Part shown: in pieces, positions 26,903 through 34,515 of the stretch
How the letters are laid out: each line of letters starts with the position of its first letter
How positions within the stretch are numbered: the first letter of the stretch is position 1
Assembly: GCA_903884005.1 (NCBI GenBank)
Contig: CAISDA010000043.1
Coordinates: 1-64,000, forward strand
DNA length: 64,000 nt
Direction: 5' to 3'
Source: an uncultured Ignavibacteriota bacterium
GTDB lineage: Bacteria; Bacteroidota; Ignavibacteria; UBA10030; UBA8401
The notes under the pieces: generated by a model
The model's database searches: none
The model's input: the letters and a program-made list of their open reading frames with translations, nothing else
Told to the model about the DNA's origin: nothing
Made by a program: the position numbers and the translations under genes

Positions 26903-29299
26903 TTGCAGACCGTTGAAATTCTTGAAAGCATCTCCGGCGGATTTTTTGCGCTGGATAACGAGTATCACTTTACATACTGGAACCACGCCGCCGAAGAGGG
27001 GACCGGTTTCGTTCGCACCGACGTGCTGGGCAAGCATGTCTTCGAAATATTCCCGAACGCCGAGCATGATGAGATCGGCGAATGTTATCGCAAGGCCATG
27101 AGCACGCGCACGTTTCAGTCGCTCATCAGCTGCTATCGCGACACCCGGTATGAACGATGGTACGATATCCGCGTCTATCCGAACGACAAGGGCCTGTCGG
27201 TGTTCTTTCAGGATATCAGCGATCAGAAACAGGAGGAAATGCAGCGGGCCGCGCTTCTGGAAGTGTCGCACGTCATCAACTCCGGCAAACAAATCGACCA
27301 GCTCTGCGCCCACTTCGTGAAGGCGATACAAAAGCGATACGGACTGTCGCTCCATGCTGTGCTCCTGTATCTCTACCGCCCCCAGCAGAAACAGCTGGTG
27401 CTCATGGCTCCGGACGGACTGCCGGCGTCTCTGCAGCAGGCGATCGCGTCGCTGCAAATCGATACATCACCCATGCACGGCGTGGTGGAAACCGCGCGCT
27501 TGGGCTCCTCGATCGTCACATCGGATATCGCCCGCAGCATCCTCTACGCGCATGCCCCGGAACTCGTCGTGACATCGTCCACGACCACGCTCATCGTGCT
27601 CCCGCTGAAAGTCGATACGGAACTTGTCGGCGTTCTCGAGATTCAACTGAACAAAGAACGGATGTTCGCGGAAAAAGAACTGTCATTCCTCTCGTTTCTC
27701 ACCACCGAGGCGGCGGTGGGCATCAGCCGGCGCATCCTGCTCGACGAATTGCGCGTAAAAAATGTCGATCTCGAAATCCAGCGCGCGCAAACCGCGGAGG
27801 CGAACGATACGCTCAAGCGGTTCCTCGCGTTCTTTAGCCACGAACTCCGCTCGCCGCTGAATTCGGTGATCGGATATTCCGAGCTCTTGCGCGATACGGC
27901 CGACCGGCTGACGGCTGCAACCGTGGCCGAGTACGGCAAGACCATTTATTCGAGCGGTTCGCATCTGCTGCACCTCATCAACGACATTCTCGATCTCTCG
28001 AAAATTGAAGCCGGAAAATTCGACCTTCACTTTTCGCCTGTCGGGCTGAGGCCGCTCCTGGAAGGAGTGCGCGAAACGGTCCGGCCGATGCTGGAGGCAA
28101 AAACCATCGCATTCGAGCTCGTCATGAACGACGATATCGAAGAACTGGTCGTCGACGAGGTCCGTCTGCGCCAGATCCTCCTGAACCTCGTCACGAACGC
28201 CGTCAAGTTCAGCTACGAGGGTTCCCGCATCATCACCACCGTGCAGCGCGTACAGAACGACGTGGAATTTACCGTGCAGGATTTCGGATGCGGCATCGGC
28301 AAAGACGAACAGGCGCTCTTATTCAAGCCGTTCCTGCAAACGTTTTCCGGCGTCAACGGGGGCGAAGGCACGGGGCTCGGCCTGGCGATCACAAAAAAAT
28401 TAGTCGAGCTCCACGGCGGGTCCATCTTCGTCGTGAGCGAAGTCCGCGAGGGGAGCACGTTCAGCGTGCGCATGCCGATGATGGTGCAGGCGGACAACGA
28501 TGCGGAGAAGATCATGCGTGCGATCGCCTCGGCGCACGGATCGAAAGCCCCGCGCCGCGTGCTTATCGTGGAAGACAAGCCGCATGCATACACGCTGCTG
28601 CGGACCTACCTCCAGGATGCGGGATACGAAACGGAGATCGCCGTCAACGGCGTGGAAGCGCTCGAAAAGGCCAAGCTCTGGAAGCCCGATGTGATCACGC
28701 TGGACATTCTACTGCCGGTGAAGGATGGCTGGCAGGTGCTGCGCGAATTGAAGGACCATCCGCTGTGCCGCGAGATCCCCGTCATCATCATTACGATGGT
28801 GGACGAACGCAATGTCGGATTCAGTCTCGGCGCCGCAGAGTATTTTGTGAAGCCGGTGCAGAAGGATTCGCTGCTCCATGCCCTGAAGCGCGTGGCCGAA
28901 CGGCATCCCCATGTCGCCAACGCGGCAAAAATTTTAGTCATCGATGACGACAAGGCCGCGACGGACCTGGTGCAGGTGATCCTTGAAGCTGAAGGGTGCA
29001 CGGTGCTCAAGGCCAACAACGGACGCGACGGCCTTGCGATCGCAGAGCGCGAACGCCCGGATCTGATCCTTCTGGACCTGGTGATGCCCGAATTTTCCGG
29101 ATTCAACGTCGCATACCAATTGAAGCATAACCTTGCAACCTACACGATCCCCGTGATGATCATGACATCGATGGAGATCGATGATGAGACCCGCCACCAG
29201 CTCGACGGCTTTGTCGTCGGGTTGATGAAAAAATCGGGATTCACAAAGCGCGACCTCCTCAACGAGATCGCGGCCATCAACAATCAACAACTGAGGTAG
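26903..29299 (+). CDS. Hybrid sensor histidine kinase (PAS-GAF-HisKA-HATPase-REC-REC)
   Basis: 798 residues without membrane segments, so a cytoplasmic sensor. Order: PAS (1-115), GAF (about 119-285), HisKA with the phosphorylated histidine in FFSHELRSPLN (His313), HATPase (about 410-530; N box LVTNAVKFS, G box GTGLGLAITKK), receiver 1 (about 552-665, Asp in ITLDILLP) and receiver 2 (about 676-798, Asp in LILLDLVMP). A TTG at 26903 is taken as start: AAGGA lies eight bases upstream and the PAS domain begins at once. The open frame continues upstream to 26603 but overlaps the small gene. The stop TAG is formed by the following repeat. Confidence 0.92.
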   Translation: MQTVEILESISGGFFALDNEYHFTYWNHAAEEGTGFVRTDVLGKHVFEIFPNAEHDEIGECYRKAMSTRTFQSLISCYRDTRYERWYDIRVYPNDKGLSVFFQDISDQKQEEMQRAALLEVSHVINSGKQIDQLCAHFVKAIQKRYGLSLHAVLLYLYRPQQKQLVLMAPDGLPASLQQAIASLQIDTSPMHGVVETARLGSSIVTSDIARSILYAHAPELVVTSSTTTLIVLPLKVDTELVGVLEIQLNKERMFAEKELSFLSFLTTEAAVGISRRILLDELRVKNVDLEIQRAQTAEANDTLKRFLAFFSHELRSPLNSVIGYSELLRDTADRLTAATVAEYGKTIYSSGSHLLHLINDILDLSKIEAGKFDLHFSPVGLRPLLEGVRETVRPMLEAKTIAFELVMNDDIEELVVDEVRLRQILLNLVTNAVKFSYEGSRIITTVQRVQNDVEFTVQDFGCGIGKDEQALLFKPFLQTFSGVNGGEGTGLGLAITKKLVELHGGSIFVVSEVREGSTFSVRMPMMVQADNDAEKIMRAIASAHGSKAPRRVLIVEDKPHAYTLLRTYLQDAGYETEIAVNGVEALEKAKLWKPDVITLDILLPVKDGWQVLRELKDHPLCREIPVIIITMVDERNVGFSLGAAEYFVKPVQKDSLLHALKRVAERHPHVANAAKILVIDDDKAATDLVQVILEAEGCTVLKANNGRDGLAIAERERPDLILLDLVMPEFSGFNVAYQLKHNLATYTIPVMIMTSMEIDDETRHQLDGFVVGLMKKSGFTKRDLLNEIAAINNQQLR

Positions 29300-29353
29300 G
29301 GCGAGCTGTTAGCTCGCCCGCTCGAGCGAAGCGGGGTAAATTTTTGTGAGTTA
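29299..29353. repeat. Double-hairpin repeat, right part
   Basis: Hairpin at 29299-29319 (arms GGGCGAGCT and AGCTCGCCC, loop GTT), then a diverged second part ending GTGAGTTAC. The kinase stop codon is the TAG at its left edge. Confidence 0.75.
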
Positions 29354-29398
29354 CGAGGGAACGAGGTCTGTTCGCCAACGGCAAACGTTTTTCTCGGA

Positions 29399-29476
29399 GT
29401 AACTCGCTGCCCTTGCATCGGTGCGCATGTAGGGCGAGCTGTTAGCTCGCCCGCACCGCGTGCGCGGTGCAAGTTA
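29399..29476. repeat. Double-hairpin repeat, complete copy
   Basis: 78 bases bounded by GTAACTCGC and GCAAGTTAC. Hairpin 1 is at 29432-29452 (GGGCGAGCT, loop GTT, AGCTCGCCC) and is followed by hairpin 2 (GCACCGC with GCGGTGC). It lies 100 bases after another copy. Confidence 0.82.
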
Positions 29477-29496
29477 CTTACGAGCAGGGGGCCCAT

Positions 29497-29628
29497 ATGC
29501 ATGAATACATTCTCATCGCCGTTGCCGTCATCGTTTTTGCGATACTCATCAAGATCGGACTCAAGGTCCTGAAGTGGGGGATCATCGCATTGATCCTCTA
29601 CGCCCTCTGGCGCATCGTCATGCACTGA
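29497..29628 (+). CDS. Small single-pass or hairpin membrane protein (43 residues)
   Basis: The frame starts at the ATG in GCCCATATGCATG and encodes 43 residues. There are two hydrophobic stretches, YILIAVAVIVFAILI (4-18) and WGIIALILYALW (27-38), separated by KIGLKVLK. A weak ribosome site (AGGGGG, five bases upstream) precedes it. The composition (leucine, isoleucine and valine, with flanking basic residues) is that of a real small membrane protein rather than chance. Nothing is known about its role; it stands alone between repeats. Confidence 0.5.
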   Translation: MHEYILIAVAVIVFAILIKIGLKVLKWGIIALILYALWRIVMH

Positions 29629-29633
29629 GAGTG

Positions 29634-29703
29634 TTATTCGTCGCGCAGCGACTCCGCCGGATCGATGCATGCGGCCATACGCCCGCTCGTCTTGAGTGTC
29701 TCG
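29634..29703 (-). pseudogene. Possible remnant of a MacB/FtsX-type ABC permease C-terminus
   Basis: On the minus strand the frame ending at TAA (29634-29636) reads [12 protein letters not shown] followed by IDPAESLRDE and stop. The last ten residues are almost exactly the usual C-terminus of MacB/FtsX-like permeases. Upstream of it the frame shows no membrane segment. It may be the stump left after deletion of such a gene. The match is short, so this is tentative. Confidence 0.3.
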
Positions 29704-29779
29704 TTCTGCGAGGAGGCGAGCGATCACGCAGCAATCGCCCATACTGTCGATGGCGTGTGAACGCTGGTGTGCCAAATTC

Positions 29780-29822
29780 TTGATTTCCGAAAAATTTTAT
29801 GGTACATTAATTGTATACAATT
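29780..29822 (+). promoter_or_regulatory. Promoter with palindromic operator candidate before the glycosyltransferase gene
   Basis: TTGATT at 29780-29785 and TACATT at 29803-29808 are 17 bases apart. Directly after, at 29809-29822, is the perfect 14-bp palindrome AATTGTATACAATT, which would cover the transcription start. Its core TTGTATACAA fits the t.GT..AC.a pattern of FadR-type GntR operators. No GntR gene is in the window. The other 280 bases between the small membrane gene and 29912 hold the permease remnant and nothing else noticed. Confidence 0.55.
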
Positions 29823-29911
29823 TTTTTTCGAAGCACCGATCGCATACGCCGCCGCTCACCAGGGGCAGCATTCGGGCGGCGTTCAATCCCTCGCCACTAC
29901 AGGAGCTTTCC

Positions 29912-31381
29912 ATGAGTACCATTACGGTCGTTCTGCCGTTCAGCGCCGAACCATATTTCACACAGACACTGCTCGCGTTAGGCGCAGAGGCCGCCGTGAA
30001 AAAAATACTTGTTGCGCACGACGGTTCGTTTACCGCCAAATTCCCGAAGACAGAGGAAATGTTCGTTGAGTCGATGACTTCGGGCAAGACACTGAACGCG
30101 ATCGTCGCGAAATGTGCCACGACGCATCTCCTGTTCATCACGCAGGCGCAGGAAATGGTTTTCGGACAGCGCGCGATCGCCCGCTTCATCGATTGCGCCG
30201 TGCAAACCAATGCCGGAATGGTCTATTCAGACTACTATGACATCAAGAACGGCACCCGGTCCGAGCACCCGGTCAACGATTATCAATTCGGCAGCATACG
30301 CGATAATTTTGAGTTCGGCGCGGTGATGATGTTCTCTCGCGCGGCGGTGAAAAAAGCCCTTGCGAAATTCGGCAAGATCGAAAAAGTGGAACGGGCCGGA
30401 CTCTACGATCTCCGTCTGAAAGTATCCACCGTAGCGCCGCTGTTCCACATACAGGAATATCTCTACACGAAAGTGGAATCTGATCTGCGCAAGAGCGGCG
30501 ACAAAATGTTCGACTATGTCGATCCGCGCAACCAGCTCGTTCAGAAGGAACTGGAAATCGTCGCAACGAAGCATCTGAAACACATCGGCGCATATTTGAA
30601 GCCGAAATTTGCGAAGGCTCCCGGGGCCGCAGGAGAATTTCCCGTTGAAGCAAGCGTCATCATTCCCGTGCGCAACCGCGATAAGACGGTCGGCGACGCA
30701 GTGAAGAGCGTGCTGACGCAGAACGCGGACTTCACCTATAACGTGATCGTCGTAGACAACCACTCGACTGACGGCACCACCGCAATCCTCGCAGAGCTCG
30801 CGGCGCAGGACCCGCGCGTGAAGCGCATCATGCCGGAACGGACCGACCTCGCTATCGGCGGCTGCTGGAACGAGGCAGTGATGAGTCCGGAATGCGGTCG
30901 CTATGCCGTGCAGCTCGACTCGGACGATCTTTATATCGACAACGATACGCTGCAGAAAGTCGTCGATGCGTTCCGCGCCGGCGGGTATGCGATGGTCATC
31001 GGTTCATACAAACTCGTGAATGCGAACCTCGAGGAAATTCCGCCGGGACTCATCGACCACAAAGAATGGACGCCGGACAACGGACGCAATAACGCGCTTC
31101 GCATTAACGGGCTTGGGGCTCCTCGCGCGTTCAACACGGCGCTCTTGCGCGAGATCGGACTCCCGAACGTCAGTTACGGCGAGGATTACGCCGTGGCGCT
31201 CCGCCTCTCTCGCAACTACCAGATCGGCAGGATCTATGAACCGCTCTATCTGTGCCGGCGATGGGAAGGCAATACCGATGCGGCGCTGCCCATCGACAAG
31301 ATCAACCGCAACGATTGGTATAAAGACAAGATCAGGACCATCGAGCTCATGGCACGCCAAAAAACGGCAAAAAAATTGTAA
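29912..31381 (+). CDS. Family 2 glycosyltransferase with two GT-A-like domains
   Basis: 489 residues. The second half (about 247-480) is a typical GT2 domain: [32 protein letters not shown], and the metal-binding DSDD (336-339). The first half (about 1-200) looks like a second, degenerate GT-A fold: [19 protein letters not shown] with a possible acidic motif YSDYYD. There is no signal peptide or membrane helix, so it should act in the cytoplasm. The ATG at 29912 follows AGGAG by seven bases. It heads the locus with the DUF4922 and SpoIID genes; donor and acceptor are unknown. Confidence 0.85.
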   Translation: MSTITVVLPFSAEPYFTQTLLALGAEAAVKKILVAHDGSFTAKFPKTEEMFVESMTSGKTLNAIVAKCATTHLLFITQAQEMVFGQRAIARFIDCAVQTNAGMVYSDYYDIKNGTRSEHPVNDYQFGSIRDNFEFGAVMMFSRAAVKKALAKFGKIEKVERAGLYDLRLKVSTVAPLFHIQEYLYTKVESDLRKSGDKMFDYVDPRNQLVQKELEIVATKHLKHIGAYLKPKFAKAPGAAGEFPVEASVIIPVRNRDKTVGDAVKSVLTQNADFTYNVIVVDNHSTDGTTAILAELAAQDPRVKRIMPERTDLAIGGCWNEAVMSPECGRYAVQLDSDDLYIDNDTLQKVVDAFRAGGYAMVIGSYKLVNANLEEIPPGLIDHKEWTPDNGRNNALRINGLGAPRAFNTALLREIGLPNVSYGEDYAVALRLSRNYQIGRIYEPLYLCRRWEGNTDAALPIDKINRNDWYKDKIRTIELMARQKTAKKL

Positions 31382-31559
31382 TGTGCCAGGAGCACTCGTA
31401 ACGCAGCGTATCCCGGAGGGGTGTGTGAACGGCTGTTCATCCATCCCTCTTTTTCTTGTATGCCGTATCGCCGCGTTGGTGCGCCCCATGCATCTGCTGC
31501 CCGGACCGGCGTGCTGTTGACGAGACGGAACCTATGACGCATTCATCGAAAGGCTTATC

Positions 31560-32054
31560 GTGACGTATCGCGAGTGGACCGAGAACGATTTTGAACCTGT
31601 GCGGCATGTGCTGCTGGACACGTGGCTCGATGCCTACGGCTCTTTCATTCCCGAAGAAGACATCAGCGGCTATTTCGCCTCTACCTATTCGATCGACAAA
31701 CTTTCCGCCCTCTATCGATCGCCGACATCGAAAGGCTATATCGCAGAGGACAATACTGCCGTCGTCGGCTTCGAGCGGCTGCAGTACGATGAAAAGCAGA
31801 ATCGGCTGTATGTATCGTCCGTCTATGTGCTCCCGGGGAACCAGGGGAAAGGGATCGGCCGTCATCTGCTGCTGCTCGCAGAGGAAGAAGCGCGGCGTCT
31901 TCGTCTGGACCGCATCTGGCTGGGCGTGATGACGCAGAATATTCCTTCGGTGGAATGGTATAAAAAAATCGGCTTCACATTCATTCAGGAAGAGCCCTTC
32001 ACCATGGGCGCCACCGTTGTTCAACACCTGATCGGATATAAATTGGTTGTATAA
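31560..32054 (+). CDS. GNAT-family N-acetyltransferase
   Basis: 164 residues with the acetyl-CoA binding motif A in VYVLPGNQGKGIGRHLLLLA (Q/RxxGxG/A pattern: NQGKGIG) and the closing EWYKKIGFTFIQEEPF. The start is a GTG at 31560 with GAAAGG six bases upstream. It follows the glycosyltransferase after 178 bases and precedes the DUF4922 gene by 23, so it is probably part of this operon and might acetylate an amino sugar or a peptide. Substrate prediction from GNAT sequence is unreliable. Confidence 0.87.
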   Translation: MTYREWTENDFEPVRHVLLDTWLDAYGSFIPEEDISGYFASTYSIDKLSALYRSPTSKGYIAEDNTAVVGFERLQYDEKQNRLYVSSVYVLPGNQGKGIGRHLLLLAEEEARRLRLDRIWLGVMTQNIPSVEWYKKIGFTFIQEEPFTMGATVVQHLIGYKLVV

Positions 32055-32077
32055 TACATTGAGAAAGTATACCGTGC

Positions 32078-33052
32078 ATGCTTGAGAACATCATCTTTGA
32101 ACGCTACGACGCGGCAACATCGCTCACGGAACAGTCGCTCCGCCTGCTGCACCAGCAGCAGCAGACCTGGCCGCAGCTTATCGATGGCTATGCCGCCTTT
32201 GCGGATGTCCGGCAGCGGAATATCGCATGTGACGGCTTTTCGATCATCCTCCAATTCAACCCGAAACGCATCGTCTCATCGGGAGCGAAGATCGATGCGG
32301 CGACGATCAAGGAACGGAAATGTTTCCTGTCCATCGAGAATCTGCCTCCGGAACAGCGCGGCATTCTCTATCGGAATCATTTTCTTGTGCTCTGCAATCC
32401 GGCTCCGATCGTGAATCAGCACTTTACACTGTCGCATATCGAGCATGTTCCTCAGGCGATCGAGGCGTACATCGGAACCATGCTCCTGCTCGCGCAGGAT
32501 TTTTCACCGTCCTTCACCGTGTTCTATAACGGACCGCGGTGCGGCGCTTCCGCGCCCGACCATATGCATTTCCAGGCTGCCCCCGCGCGTGTCATTCCGG
32601 TCGAAGTCGATGCAGTAAGCGCAGAGCGTCGCGTGCCGGAGCGGACGGTCGAGGGCGTTGCGATCCTCACGCTGAAAAATTACGGACGCCAGGCGATACT
32701 GCTCGAGTGCGACGATGCCGCCCGGCTCGAGTCCGTGTTCCATCGGTTAATGTCGTCCATGAAGGCTGAGGAACGAACGACAGAGGAACCCAAAGTGAAC
32801 GTCCTCTGCACATACACGGACGGGCTGTGGCGCATCATTCTGTTTCCGCGGGCGAAGCATCGTCCCGATGCCTATTTTAAGGAAGGCGATGAACAGATCC
32901 TGCTGAGTCCCGCCTCGATCGATATCGGGGGCCTGGCCGTGACGCCGCTGGAGCGCGATTTCATCCGTGTGGACGCGCCAACGATCGAACAAATTTTTAC
33001 GGAAGTGTCCCTGACGCGTGCTGAAGTGGAGCGCATCATCGCCGCCGTGTAG
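32078..33052 (+). CDS. DUF4922 protein, HIT-superfamily nucleotidyltransferase/phosphorylase-like
   Basis: 324 residues. The key motif is PDHMHFQ (His162-x-His164-x-Gln166), the HxHxQ pattern that carries the nucleophilic histidine in GalT, Ap4A phosphorylase and GDP-hexose phosphorylase branches of the HIT superfamily. Preceding it is FYNGPRCGASAPDH, typical of DUF4922. The protein is cytoplasmic. By fold it should form or break a nucleotidyl-phosphate bond, perhaps on a sugar 1-phosphate; its true reaction is unknown. The stop TAG is supplied by a dispersed repeat. Confidence 0.8.
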   Translation: MLENIIFERYDAATSLTEQSLRLLHQQQQTWPQLIDGYAAFADVRQRNIACDGFSIILQFNPKRIVSSGAKIDAATIKERKCFLSIENLPPEQRGILYRNHFLVLCNPAPIVNQHFTLSHIEHVPQAIEAYIGTMLLLAQDFSPSFTVFYNGPRCGASAPDHMHFQAAPARVIPVEVDAVSAERRVPERTVEGVAILTLKNYGRQAILLECDDAARLESVFHRLMSSMKAEERTTEEPKVNVLCTYTDGLWRIILFPRAKHRPDAYFKEGDEQILLSPASIDIGGLAVTPLERDFIRVDAPTIEQIFTEVSLTRAEVERIIAAV

Positions 33053-33120
33053 GGCGAAATGTCATATCACCCGCACCGCGTGCGCGGTGCCGGTTTTTTT
33101 CATCGCACCCCGAACGGGTG
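33050..33120. repeat. Double-hairpin repeat, diverged copy
   Basis: Begins TAGGGCGAAATG at the DUF4922 stop. The first hairpin is decayed (GGGCGAAAT against ATATCACCC). The second is intact (GCACCGC with GCGGTGC), and a further GCACCCCGAACGGGTGC hairpin follows. It fills the gap before the SpoIID gene. Confidence 0.7.
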
Positions 33121-33141
33121 CAGGTCATTAGGAGCTTTTTC

Positions 33142-34476
33142 ATGATATCCCAGGAACCGATCATCAAAGTCGGCATCTTCGAACAGTATACGGAAGTACG
33201 CGGCGACCTCATCGGCAAATTCAACATCGATCATAACATCATCGTCAACGGCGCATTCCACGCCGTTGTGGAGAACGGCGATGTCGTGATGTACGGCGGG
33301 CAGGGCATTGAACTGCTGCGCGCGCAGGAGATCCGCTGCACGCCGGTCGACGACGGCACGTTCGTGCTCCACGACGTCGTCATCGGCATCAATTTCCATT
33401 GGGAACGGAAGGAAGACCAGACTTTCGAAGGCGGGCTGACACTGCGTGCGTGCGACAACGGAACGCTCACGGCCGTTAACGAGATCGCCGTCGAAAAATA
33501 TTTGGCCAGCGTCATATCATCCGAAATGAGCGCGACAGCGCCGATCGAGCTGCTCAAGGCCCACGCGGTAACATCGCGCTCCTGGCTGGTGGCGATGCTT
33601 GAACAGAAAAAAAAGATCTCGAATCTCGGCATCCCGTCGCAGCGCACGATCCGGACGGAGTCTGAACTCACACGGTGGTACGACCGTGAAGACCATGATG
33701 CGTATGATGTGTGCGCCGACGACCACTGCCAGCGCTATCAGGGCGTGTCCAAAATTATTTCCACTGCGGCGAAAGAGGCGGTCGACGCGACGCGCGGCAT
33801 GTTCCTAGTCTACGACAATGAAATATGCGACGCGCGTTTCTACAAGGCGTGCGGCGGCATGACGGAACTCTTCGAGAACGCGTGGGCCGATACGCCGGTG
33901 CCGTACTTGACGAACGTGTCGGATGCGCCTCAGGAGTTCGCCCCCGTGGCAACCGAAGACGATGCCCGCGAGTGGATCCTGGCGAATCCCGATGCGTATT
34001 GCAACACCACTGACGGCGCGATCCTGCGCGCAGTGCTCCCGTCGTTCGATCAGGAAACGACGGATTTCTTCCGCTGGAAGGTCGTCTACGCGCGCGAAGA
34101 ACTCGAAGCATTGATACTGAAAAAATCAGGCATCGATTTCGGCACGTTGCTCTCTCTTACGCCGCTGGAGCGGGGCCCGTCCGGCAGGATCTATAAATTG
34201 CGGATTGAGGGCTCGAAGCGGACACTTGTTGTGGGCAAAGAATTGGAGATCCGCCGCTGGTTCTCGAAGAGCCATATGTACAGTTCCGCGTTCGTCGTCG
34301 ATACCGATCGCGACGCCGAGGGCGTGCCGCGTTCGTTTACGTTCACCGGCGCAGGCTGGGGACACGGCGTCGGCCTCTGCCAGATCGGCGCGGCGGTGAT
34401 GGCGGTGAAAGGATTGCATGCGGAGGAGATCGTGAAGCATTATTTCCGCCATGCGCAGCTTGCTGTTCTTTATTAA
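33142..34476 (+). CDS. SpoIID/LytB-domain protein without signal peptide
   Basis: 444 residues with a SpoIID domain: the catalytic glutamate in VISSEMSATAPIELLKAHAV (Glu128), the AVTSRSW segment, the conserved cysteines in CADDHCQRYQG and FYKACGGMTE, and the closing GAGWGHGVGLCQIGA. Characterised SpoIID proteins are lytic transglycosylases that cut glycan strands lacking stem peptides, outside the membrane. Here the ATG at 33142 (AGGAG seven bases upstream) gives MISQEPIIKVGIFEQY with no signal or membrane helix, so it should stay in the cytoplasm. It lies between a HIT-like enzyme and the AmpG-like permease. Confidence 0.88.
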   Translation: MISQEPIIKVGIFEQYTEVRGDLIGKFNIDHNIIVNGAFHAVVENGDVVMYGGQGIELLRAQEIRCTPVDDGTFVLHDVVIGINFHWERKEDQTFEGGLTLRACDNGTLTAVNEIAVEKYLASVISSEMSATAPIELLKAHAVTSRSWLVAMLEQKKKISNLGIPSQRTIRTESELTRWYDREDHDAYDVCADDHCQRYQGVSKIISTAAKEAVDATRGMFLVYDNEICDARFYKACGGMTELFENAWADTPVPYLTNVSDAPQEFAPVATEDDAREWILANPDAYCNTTDGAILRAVLPSFDQETTDFFRWKVVYAREELEALILKKSGIDFGTLLSLTPLERGPSGRIYKLRIEGSKRTLVVGKELEIRRWFSKSHMYSSAFVVDTDRDAEGVPRSFTFTGAGWGHGVGLCQIGAAVMAVKGLHAEEIVKHYFRHAQLAVLY

Positions 34477-34515
34477 CTATTCACTCATCAAACCACCACA
34501 AAGGTAACCCGTACG

